A stretch of DNA of 64,000 nucleotides, taken from Aphanothece cf. minutissima CCALA 015. GTDB taxonomy: Bacteria; Cyanobacteriota; Cyanobacteriia; PCC-6307; Cyanobiaceae. Shown piece by piece: positions 50,839 to 58,927 of this stretch. Within the stretch, counting starts at the first letter, position 1. Every line of letters begins with the position of its first letter. Location: assembly GCA_003003925.1 (NCBI GenBank), contig PVWP01000001.1, positions 372,001 to 436,000 on the forward strand, given 5' to 3'. The notes under the pieces were generated by a model. The model did no database searches. It was not told the DNA's origin and saw nothing but the letters and a program-made list of their open reading frames with translations. Both the position numbers and the translations under genes were made by a program.

Positions 50839-51239
50839 AAACCATCGAGCAGCAGCGTGCCGCCGATGCCCTCGAGCGCGTCTCGCAACTCAGAGATAAA
50901 TCCGAGTCGTTCCGCAAGAGCTACCGCGCCTATGTCGACCGGCTCGCGCCGACGATCGTGATGAACGGGCTGGGCCAGGCCCTGGCCAGCGAGCGGGCCT
51001 CCGCCGGGCCGTCCCCCGACAACGACGACAAGAAGTCCCACCAGGAGCTCTACCGCAGCCTGCAGACCTGGCTCTGCCGCAGCGAAGGAGGCGTCTTCCC
51101 CGGCGCGAACGATCTGCTGCAGGCGCTGATGAGCCACGACGAAGCCTTCTATCTGCGCGCCCAGGCCGAAGCCCTCGCCTGGCTGCTCTGGCACAAGAAG
51201 TTCTGCCGGGCCGAATTCCCCCGCGGCGAGGTGGAGTGA
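50835..51239 (+). CDS. cmr5: Type III-B small subunit Cmr5
   Basis: 134-residue helical protein, the belly (small) subunit of the Cmr complex. It starts MKTIEQQRAADALERVSQL, the typical Cmr5 first helix, and continues with YVDRLAPTIVMNGLGQALA and ALMSHDEAFYLRAQAEALAWLLWHKKF. 4-nt overlap with cmr4 and 1 nt between its stop and the cmr6 ATG. Confidence 0.92.
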   Translation: MKTIEQQRAADALERVSQLRDKSESFRKSYRAYVDRLAPTIVMNGLGQALASERASAGPSPDNDDKKSHQELYRSLQTWLCRSEGGVFPGANDLLQALMSHDEAFYLRAQAEALAWLLWHKKFCRAEFPRGEVE

Positions 51240-51240
51240 G

Positions 51241-52389
51241 ATGGCGCTCCCCCTCTACCGACCAGCTGCCGATGCCAAGCCAAGCCGTGCGGCCGACGGC
51301 AACGCCGGCCTCTGGTACGACAAGTTCTGCGATAAGTGGAAGGTTCCAGGCTGGACGCTGCAGGCGGACAGGAATGACGAAAGGGACGCCAATCCCAAGC
51401 TCGACTGGATTGCCACGCTCACCAGCCACACCCACGGCAGGGCCGCCCAGCTGGAGGAATCCACCACCCGACTCATCCGGCTCAGCCTCCGGCAGGGCGG
51501 GCTTTCCCTGGTCTTCCGCACGGAGAGCCGTTTCGTCACCGGCCTGGGCCGCAGCCATCCGGTGGAGAACGGTTTCGCCTGGCACCCCACCCTCGGCACG
51601 CCCTACCTGCCGGGCAGCTCGATCAAGGGGATGGTGCGCGCCTGGGCCAAGCAGCACGCCGATCCCAAGCCGGATCAGGACACTCTCGATCGCCTGTTCG
51701 GCGCCCCGGCTCAGGCCGGCCAGGTGTGCTTTCTCGATGCGGTGCCGATCGCCCCCGTCAGGGTGGAGGCCGACGTGCTCACCCCCCACTACGCCGGCTG
51801 GAGCCCTGCCGATCCCCCCGGCGACTGGAAATCACCCACGCCGGTGCCGTTCCTGATCACCGCGGCGGGGATGCGGCTGCTGTTCACCGTGGTGCCCTGC
51901 GGAGCGCTGGCCGAGGGCGATCTGGAGAATGTCGAGACCTGGCTGATCGAATCGCTCACCTGGGCCGGTGCCGGCGCCAAGACCGCCGTGGGCTACGGCC
52001 GCATGGTGCTGGAGCCGGAGAAGAGCGACGAGCTGCGCCAGGAGGAGCAGCGGCGCAGCGCGGCGAAGCTGAAGGCGCAGCACGAGCAGGAGCGCCTGGC
52101 CAGCATGGATCCCCTCGATCGGGAGCTGGAGGAGATCGCCCAGGCGGCACCTCAGACGGCTCCCTACCGCGTCTGGATCAAGGCGGTGGAAGACGGCCGC
52201 TGGCAGGATCAGCCGGCGGTCGAGCGGGCCGTCCTGCAGCGGATCGAGGCGACGATGCGCGCCACACCCGGCGGCTGGAAGGACATCTCCATGAAGAAGA
52301 ACCCCGACAAAGACACGGAGTTCAAGGACACGAACCGCGTCAAGAAACTGCTGGCCCAGAACCGGGACAAGCCAGGCGCTGCGGGTTAA
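51241..52389 (+). CDS. cmr6: Type III-B RAMP protein Cmr6
   Basis: Cas7-like subunit at the crRNA 3' end of the complex. 382 residues; LVFRTESRFVTGLGRSHPVENGFAWHPTLGTPYLPGSSIKGMVRAWA and LTPHYAGW are Cmr6 signatures; the G-rich loop is AGAGAKTAVGYGRMVL. After it comes a C-terminal extension of about 120 residues, charged and coiled-coil-like (KSDELRQEEQRRSAAKLKAQ), longer than in many Cmr6 proteins. Last gene of the cmr operon. Confidence 0.93.
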   Translation: MALPLYRPAADAKPSRAADGNAGLWYDKFCDKWKVPGWTLQADRNDERDANPKLDWIATLTSHTHGRAAQLEESTTRLIRLSLRQGGLSLVFRTESRFVTGLGRSHPVENGFAWHPTLGTPYLPGSSIKGMVRAWAKQHADPKPDQDTLDRLFGAPAQAGQVCFLDAVPIAPVRVEADVLTPHYAGWSPADPPGDWKSPTPVPFLITAAGMRLLFTVVPCGALAEGDLENVETWLIESLTWAGAGAKTAVGYGRMVLEPEKSDELRQEEQRRSAAKLKAQHEQERLASMDPLDRELEEIAQAAPQTAPYRVWIKAVEDGRWQDQPAVERAVLQRIEATMRATPGGWKDISMKKNPDKDTEFKDTNRVKKLLAQNRDKPGAAG

Positions 52390-52541
52390 GGCCGCCTCCG
52401 CTGGGCACACCGGGGCCGGGGCAGCGGGATCACCACCGGAACGATGGCGTCGTCATCGGCAGGAGCAGGGGTGGGGAGGGTCGGGGTCTGGTTCCAGCGG
52501 ATGAAGGTGTGGAACTGCTCCCAGGAGCCGCGTCGGGTCAT
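52386..52541 (-). CDS. Possible small basic protein
   Basis: A 51-residue frame from ATG 52541: begins MTRRGSWEQFHTFIRWNQTP and ends in a Pro/Arg-rich tail (PRPRCAQRRRP). Its stop overlaps the cmr6 stop tail to tail. The N-terminal aromatic-rich stretch looks protein-like, but no ribosome-binding site is obvious. Downstream of the methyltransferase gene on the same strand, 75 nt after its stop. Low confidence. Confidence 0.35.
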   Translation of the reverse strand: MTRRGSWEQFHTFIRWNQTPTLPTPAPADDDAIVPVVIPLPRPRCAQRRRP

Positions 52542-52616
52542 GGCGTCTGTTGAAGAAGGGCTGTACAGCCTCTCGCCGATGGAGCCGGAAAGCGCGGGGT
52601 TCCGTGCGAACGACCG

Positions 52617-53489
52617 TCAGGCCAGCACGGCGGCCAGCCGCAGAGTCTTCACCTTGATCCGGAAGCGGTTCTCGTTGGCGGCTCCGTACATCCAGGCGAT
52701 GCCCTGGGGAAGCCCCAGGCGATTCTCCACGGCATGCACCTGCCCCTGATCATCCAGCAGGATCCGGGCGCCCTGTTCCTCCAGAAGCTGCCGCAGCAGG
52801 GTCAGCCCCCGGGTGCAATCCCCGCAGCCGGCCTGATCGCTGGCCAGCACCAGGGTGCCGCTCCTGAGCAGTGCGAGGCGCCGGCGCAGCCCCTGCCGCA
52901 CGCGCCCGATCCCGAGCCCCACCAGCTCGTTGAGGCAGTTCATGGTGGTGAACACATCGGCCCCGGCCAGGGCCCGGCGCTCAGCCGCGGCCATCGTGGC
53001 GCTGAACAGATCGGTGACCACGCCCGTGATCCGCACGCTGGGGTGCTCCGGGTAGTTGCCGGCGATCGCGCCGGTGATCGGCCAGCAGTCGTCCCAGTGG
53101 GACGCGTTGCGATCGAGCACGGTGACATCCATGGCGACGCCGCCCAGCTGCCGGTGCAGGCAGGAAAGGGCAATCGCCTCCGGACAGGGTCCGCCGCAGA
53201 GGGCGGCCAGCCGCAGCCGGCGCCGGCCCAGCACGGCGGCGACCTCCGGGCGGCCATCGAGGGCCGTGAGCAGGTCGCCCATCTGCAGGGTGTAGTGGCC
53301 CAGGTGGCGCAGCAGGTAGGCGGCCCGGATCAGGGGATCGGTGTAGATCTCCGGGGACACGGGCCCGTGGGTGCGGAAGTGCTCCACCAGGCGGATGTCC
53401 GCCTGCTGGACCTGCTCCAGGAAGCCGCGTTCGGTGGTGGCGGCAGGGGTGAACTGCTCCAGCACCCCAGGAATCAGCACGTCATACAT
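52617..53489 (-). CDS. Class I SAM-methyltransferase-like protein
   Basis: 290 residues. The LAALCGGPCPEAIALSCLHRQL segment (about 96-117) looks like the glycine-rich SAM-binding loop, followed by MDVTVLDRNASHWDDCW as the acidic strand-2 end. A TMNCLNELVGLGIG helix and LRSGTLVLASDQAGCGDCTRGL follow. Substrate unknown. Its ATG overlaps the alkB stop by 8 nt, so alkB and this gene form a two-gene operon inside the CRISPR island. Could be a nucleic-acid or small-molecule methylase. Confidence 0.6.
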   Translation of the reverse strand: MYDVLIPGVLEQFTPAATTERGFLEQVQQADIRLVEHFRTHGPVSPEIYTDPLIRAAYLLRHLGHYTLQMGDLLTALDGRPEVAAVLGRRRLRLAALCGGPCPEAIALSCLHRQLGGVAMDVTVLDRNASHWDDCWPITGAIAGNYPEHPSVRITGVVTDLFSATMAAAERRALAGADVFTTMNCLNELVGLGIGRVRQGLRRRLALLRSGTLVLASDQAGCGDCTRGLTLLRQLLEEQGARILLDDQGQVHAVENRLGLPQGIAWMYGAANENRFRIKVKTLRLAAVLA

Positions 53490-54138
53490 GGCGGACGGCC
53501 TCGGCTCGGATGACGCGGAACGTGAGGTTGAGGCGCTCCTGCCGGACGCGCAGCCGCCGGGGCACCTGGTGCAGCCAGTGCCGCTGGGTGGGGGGCGCCA
53601 TGATCAGCAGGTCGCCGTGGCCCAGCTCCAGGGTGAGCGGCGCTGCGGGGTTGGCGGCCGGATCCCGGGGCCGCAGCCGGAAGCTGCGCGCTGCCCCGAG
53701 GCTCAGCGAGGCGATCGGCTGGCCGGGATCGAGCTCCGGCTCGTCGTCGGCATGCCAGTCGAGCTTGTCGTTGCCGTCGCGGTAGCGGTTGAGCAGCAGG
53801 GAATTGAAGCGGCAACCGGCAGCGGCCTCCACCAGCGCCTTGATCGCCAGCACCGGCGCCGACCAGGCCTCGATGGCGTTGCGCACGCCGCTGTAGGTGT
53901 AGTGGCAGCCGGGATCCCCCATCCAGCAGGTGAGGCGGGGAATCGGGTGGCTGCGGCCGAACAGGGTGATCCGCTCCTGCTTCCAGGGCACGGAATCCCG
54001 CAGGGCGGCCAGGTGCCGGTCGGCCTCGGGCAGCCAGCCGGGACCGTGGCGCAGGGCCAGCCCCTGGGCGCGCAGCTCCCGCAGGGCGCCGTGAGGGGGC
54101 GGGGGCTCGCTGGCAAGCAGGTCGAGCTGGTGGGTCAT
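53482..54138 (-). CDS. alkB: AlkB-family 2-oxoglutarate/Fe(II) dioxygenase
   Basis: Oxidative demethylase for alkylated DNA or RNA bases. About 218 residues from ATG 54138. Features of the ALKBH2/3-like type: RLTCWMGDPGCHYTYSG (nucleotide-recognition lid), FNSLLLNRYRDGNDKLDWHADDEPELD (HxD iron ligands), LGHGDLLIMAPPTQRHWLHQVPR (distal His) and RLNLTFRV (2OG-binding Arg). Complete active site. First gene of alkB-methyltransferase; the shared palindromic motif is 56-77 nt upstream of the start. Confidence 0.92.
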   Translation of the reverse strand: MTHQLDLLASEPPPPHGALRELRAQGLALRHGPGWLPEADRHLAALRDSVPWKQERITLFGRSHPIPRLTCWMGDPGCHYTYSGVRNAIEAWSAPVLAIKALVEAAAGCRFNSLLLNRYRDGNDKLDWHADDEPELDPGQPIASLSLGAARSFRLRPRDPAANPAAPLTLELGHGDLLIMAPPTQRHWLHQVPRRLRVRQERLNLTFRVIRAEAVRHV

Positions 54139-54193
54139 CGGCAACAAAGGAACACCATCGGAAGCATCGTGTGCACGACCACCGGCTGGCGGC

Positions 54194-54215
54194 CCGTTGG
54201 TGCGAACAACCAAAG
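54194..54215. promoter_or_regulatory. Candidate operator upstream of alkB
   Basis: On the minus strand the site starts CTTTGGTTGTTCGCACCAAC and matches the csb2-like/cmr site at 17 of 22 positions; it includes the inverted repeat GTTG/CAAC. It lies between the stop of the SH3/IMS gene and alkB, in a 81-nt gap. Confidence 0.45.
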
Positions 54216-54219
54216 GGGT

Positions 54220-55689
54220 TCAGAGTTTCCTGGCGTCCAGGATCTGCCAGCGGCCGTCCTGCCAGCCGAAGGTGTACAGGAACGGGTGGTTGGAGCTGGT
54301 GGTGCGGCTGCCCTTCGGCCCCTGCAGGGTCGACTGCTCGTCGATGGTCACGGTGATCGACGGCGGCGTGCCGCCGAGATTCATCGCCGTGGTCCCGGAG
54401 ATGCGGTTGCGCTGGTAGCTGTACTGGCTGCCGTTGGCGCGCAGCCAGTCGATCGAGCCGTTGGGTTTGGTGATGTCGTGGCGCAGGGGCCCCTCCGCCA
54501 CCACGCCGTCCATCGCGCTGATGTCATAGGGCGGGGCGAACACGCGGCCCTTGGCGCCCAGCCATCGCTCGATGAGACCGATGGCCTCGGCCTGCTCGAG
54601 GGGGCGTGCCGCGGGCCCGGAGGCCGACGGCGCGGCGGTCTGGGGGGAAGCCGCGATGAAGTCGCTCCGGATCCAGCCCTCGGCACGGCCGTTGGGGAAG
54701 CGGACGAAACTCCAGACCTGGCCATCGTTCCCGGTGGCGGTGCCGGTGATGGTCACCTGGTCGCCGACGAGGCCGTAGCCGAGGGAGGCGCCCGAGGCAC
54801 CGGGCTGCTGGCGCAGGTTGATGCGGGCCGCCGGGTCCCGGGCCGTCAGCCAGCCCAGGGTTTCGTTCTGGTTCGGCGGCGGCGCCTGCGGCTGGGTGGG
54901 CTGGGGCAGCGGCTGCTGCATCGAGGGCTGGTACGCCACCGGCGGCTGGGTGGGCTGGGCCATGGGGCTGTCGCGCTGGACCAGCCAGCGGTGCAGGCCG
55001 AGAACGGTGGGGGTGGGGTTGCGGCGGTAGTCGGCGCAGGAGACGCTCTGGGGGTCGTGGCACTGGAGGGCGCCGAAACCGGTGGCCACCAGCTCATTGG
55101 TGGGCAGGGCACCGGCCGCGAAGACGGCGGGCAGGATCGCCCAGCGCCAGCGGTGGCGTTCGGCCACCGGTTCCACCCAGCGGCGGTTGGTGAACTTGGC
55201 CAGCCAGACACCGGCCAGGATCGGCAGGCCGATGTAGAGGAACAGGAACACAAGGAACAGGACGAGCAGGGCCCCGACCAGGAAGGCGATCCCGCTGAAG
55301 GCATCGTCGCCGGATGAGCTCGACGGGCTGGGGCGCGGCAGGGAGAAGCGCGTCGGCCGGGCGGGCCGCTCCGGAAGGATCGGCGTGTCGCTGTCGGTGA
55401 CCACCTGCCGTCCCCCGAAGGGCCCGGTGTCGTGCCGGGTCCGCTGGCCTTCCTCGTCCACGAACGTGGATCCCTGGGGCCCGGGGATTTCGGAGCTCCG
55501 GCCGCCCTCGCCATCGTCGACATAGCGGCCGCCGAAGGGGCCGGTGCGCTCCTGCACCTTGCGGCCCTCGTCGTCCTCGGTGTACTGCCCCCCGAACGGC
55601 CCTTCCCGTTCGTGGATCCTGTTGCCCTCTTCGTCTTCCCAGTAGCGGCCGCCGAAAGGGCCCTCGCGTTCGCGGAATCGCCGGGTCAT
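54220..55689 (-). CDS. Membrane protein with GPFGG repeats, SH3 and IMS (ARC6-like) domains
   Basis: 489 residues. N-terminus: about five imperfect 20-22-residue repeats centred on GPFGGRY (positions about 8, 30, 52, 96), Glu/Arg-rich. Then a hydrophobic region with two or three helices (AFLVGALLVLFLVFLFLYIGLPILAGVWLA). A Pro/Gln-rich linker follows, then a bacterial SH3-like domain (ARINLRQQPGASGASLGYGLVGDQ ... GWIRSDF) and a C-terminal IMS domain as in ARC6 and related cyanobacterial proteins (AEAIGLIERWLGAKGRVFAPPYD ... YSYQRNRI ... WQILDARKL). Its ATG overlaps the WYL gene stop by 4 nt, so the two are co-expressed. Function unknown; SH3 and IMS suggest envelope protein-protein contacts. 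Confidence 0.8.
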   Translation of the reverse strand: MTRRFREREGPFGGRYWEDEEGNRIHEREGPFGGQYTEDDEGRKVQERTGPFGGRYVDDGEGGRSSEIPGPQGSTFVDEEGQRTRHDTGPFGGRQVVTDSDTPILPERPARPTRFSLPRPSPSSSSGDDAFSGIAFLVGALLVLFLVFLFLYIGLPILAGVWLAKFTNRRWVEPVAERHRWRWAILPAVFAAGALPTNELVATGFGALQCHDPQSVSCADYRRNPTPTVLGLHRWLVQRDSPMAQPTQPPVAYQPSMQQPLPQPTQPQAPPPNQNETLGWLTARDPAARINLRQQPGASGASLGYGLVGDQVTITGTATGNDGQVWSFVRFPNGRAEGWIRSDFIAASPQTAAPSASGPAARPLEQAEAIGLIERWLGAKGRVFAPPYDISAMDGVVAEGPLRHDITKPNGSIDWLRANGSQYSYQRNRISGTTAMNLGGTPPSITVTIDEQSTLQGPKGSRTTSSNHPFLYTFGWQDGRWQILDARKL

Positions 55690-57830
55690 GGCTGGCGCTC
55701 CCAGGCCTCGAGCCTGGCGGCGTTCTCCGCCTCCGCCTTGGCGGCGATGGTGGCCATCAGGCGCCTGGCCTGATTCACCTGCATGATCCGCAGCTCCTCC
55801 GGCCTCTCGATGTAGATGGCATCGCCGAAGCCGAACAGCCAGCGGCGGAAGTCGACGTCCTCCTTCAGGGTCCAGGGCGGCAGCCGGATCTCCACCGGAT
55901 AGGGGTGGTCGGCGTCGTTGAGGTCCGGGGCGATCTGATGCAGGGCCTCCGCCTCGGGTCGGTGGCGCCAGGGATCGTTCAGACGGCGCTTCGACAGGCG
56001 CATCTGGCCCGGGAACCGAGCCGTCCCGGCCATGAAGAAGGGGAACACCTGCTCGTTGCAGCGGAAGCGCAGGACCGACATGGCCTCGCGGGCCCGTCTC
56101 GCGTTCGTGCCACCGATCAGCCACTGCAGCCTGGCGTCGCGGCCGAAGTGGATGCCGCCGCTGCGCTTGATCAGCCGACCCAGCAGGTCCACGCTGGCCT
56201 TCTGGACGGCATGGGATCGGGGCGGGGGCGCGGTGGTCGGCGATGGGCGCCACTCCAGCCAGTCGAGACGGTCGGTGCGGAGGCGGCCGTGGCTCTGGCC
56301 GGGCTCCGGCTCCATCTCATAGGCCAGATACCAGGCGACGTTGTGAAAGAGCAGCTGCAGCGGCCAGACGGTCCAGGGGCCGGTGTCGCCGCGCGTGGCC
56401 GTGGCCGGCGCGGACTCTTCGATCTGGAAACGGCCGGCATGGCGCAGCTTGGCGATCACGATCGGCTCCCGGCTGGCGATGGCCTGCTCCAGTTCCCTGG
56501 CATGACGCGTGAGGGCATGGGGCGCCACCAGCTCCGGGTCGACGATCGAGCGATTGGCCGTGGCGCGCACGGGCAGCCGATCGTCGATGGCGATGCCGGC
56601 ACGCGGCAGACAGTGCTGGAGCTTGTCGCGCAGTTCGTAACCCGCCGGCGAGGGATCGTGCTGGCGGGTGGTGGCGTCGAGAACGATGTTGTGCATCTCG
56701 ACCAGCTCCTGGGCACTCAGCAGCGACGTGCCGATCGTGAAGCCCATGCGCGCATGGCCGTTGGAGAGTCCGTAGGCATGGATCACGTCGGTCACATCGT
56801 TGTGGAGGGAGTGGCGCCAGCCGCCCCAGGGGAAGATCTCCGGGTAGAGCGTGGTGAGCTGCTGGCCGAGGTGCTCATAAAGAACCTTGTCGGGCCCGGA
56901 CGTTCGCCTGGCGCGACCTTGCTGATCGTCGTCGTCCTTGCCGGGGCGCTCGAAGGGGTGATGCAGAAGATGGCGCAGGAAGGTGATCAGCTGGCGGAAC
57001 TTGTCGCGATCGCCATAACTGCACCAGCCACCCAGATGCTCATCAACGACCGCACAGGCCGGCGGCACGATCAGGGTGGTCACCGGGGTGGCACTGACGA
57101 ATCCCTGGGCCTCCAGCCAGGCCAGATCCGCGGCGATGGCCGCCCCGTCGGCATAGCAGCGGCCATGGCGCTGCTCCAGGAGCACAGCCGCCTCCACCGC
57201 GGTGGGCGCCTGACCCTCGCCCAGCAGTTGCAGAAGATGCATCAGCCGCTCGAAATCGAGCAGGCGGGAATAGCCATGGAGGCTCTGCCGCTTCGGTGAA
57301 CGCCGGCGGCCCTGGGAGATCGAGGTGGCCAGGCCCGCCAGGCGGGCCCGCACCAGCGGCCCGATCCCCTCCTGACCAGCGCCGGAGGGATCGATCTTCA
57401 CCAGGGCCGCGAATCCCTCCTGTCGGCCCGGCTGGAACGCCTTGCTGGCGTTGAGATGGTGGTGGGCGCTCTCCACTTCCCCATCACCCACCTCCTGCCG
57501 GCCTGGGTGGCGATTCCACTGCCGGCAGCACTCGAGCGGCGTGGTGAGCCACCAGCCGATCCATTCCACCGGCTGGGGCCATGGCGTTGCCTGGATCAGC
57601 TCCAGCCGCGAGGGCCGGGTGACATGGGAGCCGTCGACGATAACGCTGCGACCAGCGTCGATGGCCTGGCGAAGTTGCTCCTGGAGGCGCTCATCGGCCG
57701 TGAGCAGCAACGGCGGCGGCTGCCCCGGCTCCGTGAGCAGGCCGGCAAGCACGGCCGCCAGCTGCGACTTGCCGCTGGCGGGCGGACCGATCATCAGGTG
57801 ACCGCGAATCATGGGGCGTTCGGATCGCAT
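55686..57830 (-). CDS. P-loop kinase-like/WYL-domain fusion regulator
   Basis: 714 residues. The N-terminus is a P-loop nucleotide kinase-like domain: IGPPASGKSQLAAVLAGLL (Walker A GPPASGKS at 15-22), DGSHVTRPSRLELI. The C-terminal half is WYL-like: PWTVWPLQLLFHNVAWYLAYEMEP gives the WYL core, then VDFRRWLFGFGDAIYIERPEELR as the WCX tail. A helix-turn-helix in between is plausible (FERLMHLLQLLGEGQAPTAVEAAVLLEQRHGRCYADGAAIAADLAWLEAQGF, about 195-245). WYL proteins are ligand-sensing regulators; one represses a CRISPR locus in Synechocystis. The kinase-like fusion is unusual. A copy of the shared motif is 41 nt upstream, suggesting autoregulation. Confidence 0.75.
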   Translation of the reverse strand: MRSERPMIRGHLMIGPPASGKSQLAAVLAGLLTEPGQPPPLLLTADERLQEQLRQAIDAGRSVIVDGSHVTRPSRLELIQATPWPQPVEWIGWWLTTPLECCRQWNRHPGRQEVGDGEVESAHHHLNASKAFQPGRQEGFAALVKIDPSGAGQEGIGPLVRARLAGLATSISQGRRRSPKRQSLHGYSRLLDFERLMHLLQLLGEGQAPTAVEAAVLLEQRHGRCYADGAAIAADLAWLEAQGFVSATPVTTLIVPPACAVVDEHLGGWCSYGDRDKFRQLITFLRHLLHHPFERPGKDDDDQQGRARRTSGPDKVLYEHLGQQLTTLYPEIFPWGGWRHSLHNDVTDVIHAYGLSNGHARMGFTIGTSLLSAQELVEMHNIVLDATTRQHDPSPAGYELRDKLQHCLPRAGIAIDDRLPVRATANRSIVDPELVAPHALTRHARELEQAIASREPIVIAKLRHAGRFQIEESAPATATRGDTGPWTVWPLQLLFHNVAWYLAYEMEPEPGQSHGRLRTDRLDWLEWRPSPTTAPPPRSHAVQKASVDLLGRLIKRSGGIHFGRDARLQWLIGGTNARRAREAMSVLRFRCNEQVFPFFMAGTARFPGQMRLSKRRLNDPWRHRPEAEALHQIAPDLNDADHPYPVEIRLPPWTLKEDVDFRRWLFGFGDAIYIERPEELRIMQVNQARRLMATIAAKAEAENAARLEAWERQP

Positions 57831-57871
57831 CGGCCGCAGCTACAGGTAGCGCAGATCGGTCGGTATCGGCT

Positions 57872-57892
57872 GGCTTTTTCGTGCGTACAACC
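57872..57892. promoter_or_regulatory. Candidate operator upstream of the WYL gene
   Basis: GGCTTTTTCGTGCGTACAAC plus one C resembles the csb2-like/cmr site (GG..TTTTTCGT.CG..AACC) with a 2-3 nt insertion in the right half. It lies in the 117-nt gap between the WYL gene and the divergent membrane-protein gene. Confidence 0.4.
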
Positions 57893-57947
57893 GAAATCAC
57901 CCCAACCGATTCCCCGCGAGCTGGGTAAGGTTGGCCATGTGGTTTCC

Positions 57948-58418
57948 ATGGCGTCGATGGCAGGGTCCCTCTCGTTACTTCCCGGGGAAGAAGTCAATCT
58001 CGAAAGCGCCAAGGTGTCGTTGCAGCTCACCAATTACCGGGTGCGGCATCGCTTCCAGATCGCCTCCGATCCCCAGCTCGACAGCATCACCCTGGATGCC
58101 GTGGCGTCGACGGGCCTGCGGGTGATCTCGAAACCGGGCCTGCTGGCGATCGCAGCGATTCTGCTGCTGGTCGCCCTGGTGGCTGGGGCCTCCCAGGGAG
58201 CAGGCAGCGGGCTGGCGGGATTCCTGCTGTTCCTTGCGGCCTGCTTTGTGGCGGCCTACTTCCTCGGCCGCCGCAAGTCGATCGCCATCGAATCCACGGG
58301 AGGCCACTGCATGCTGGTCCCGGCACTGAGCCTGACGCTGGACGAGTGCTACTTCCTGATCAACGCCATTGATCGCGCCAAGCTCGAGTTTCTCAAAGGG
58401 GAGCTGCCGCAGCCATGA
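57948..58418 (+). CDS. Hypothetical two-helix membrane protein
   Basis: 156 residues from the ATG at 57948. SLLPGEEVNLESAKVSLQLTNYRVRHRF resembles the start of a bacterial PH-like domain (LxPGE..... .....LTNxRV), followed by two transmembrane helices (LAIAAILLLVALVAGASQG and GLAGFLLFLAACFVAAYFLG) and a soluble end with LTLDECYFLINAIDRAKL. Divergent from the WYL gene. Its stop overlaps the next gene by 4 nt. Function unknown. Confidence 0.65.
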   Translation: MASMAGSLSLLPGEEVNLESAKVSLQLTNYRVRHRFQIASDPQLDSITLDAVASTGLRVISKPGLLAIAAILLLVALVAGASQGAGSGLAGFLLFLAACFVAAYFLGRRKSIAIESTGGHCMLVPALSLTLDECYFLINAIDRAKLEFLKGELPQP

Positions 58419-58927
58419 CGCCGTCCCAGGGGCCCACTCCGGGGGAGCATTTCCGCGGCCGTTACGCGGAGCAGCCGACCAGGAAGGAAGCGTCCGCGGC
58501 AGCGATCCCGCCGGCGGCACCCAGGGAGCCACAGGCCGAGCCGCCACCGGATCGCGCCGGCCTGATCCTCCTCGCCATCGTTCTCGCTCTGGCGGTGTGC
58601 GGTATTGCCGTGGAGGTGGTGCGACGCAACCCGCGCCTGGCCGAGCAGGCGCCTCCCGGCGCGGGGGCGGGCTCCGAGGCGCTGGCGTCCTGGCAAGCCA
58701 GCTGCGGGTCCTCACCCGTGGCCGGGGCGAGCTGGTGGCCGGTGCTGGGGCCGCCCGAAACGCTGAGCCTGGTGCGGAGCCGCCACTGCGGCGATGCCTT
58801 CATCACCGCAGAGGGCGCCGTGCAGGTGGCCAGCTTCTCCAGCGTGGGGGAGGCCACCAACTTTGCCCAGAAGCTGTCCGCCCTCACCGGCTACCCCTTT
58901 CGGGTGGGGCAGTCGCGGACTCCATGA
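58415..58927 (+). CDS. Hypothetical single-pass membrane protein
   Basis: 170 residues: a polar N-terminus, one transmembrane helix (GLILLAIVLALAVCGIAVEVV, about 49-69), a Pro/Ala linker and a C-terminal soluble domain with two cysteines (ASCGSSPV, RHCGDAF) and EGAVQVASFSSVGEATNFAQKLSALTGYPFRVG, which resembles a SPOR-like domain. It overlaps the preceding gene by 4 nt and the next (convergent) gene by 44 nt. Function unknown. Confidence 0.6.
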   Translation: MTPSQGPTPGEHFRGRYAEQPTRKEASAAAIPPAAPREPQAEPPPDRAGLILLAIVLALAVCGIAVEVVRRNPRLAEQAPPGAGAGSEALASWQASCGSSPVAGASWWPVLGPPETLSLVRSRHCGDAFITAEGAVQVASFSSVGEATNFAQKLSALTGYPFRVGQSRTP

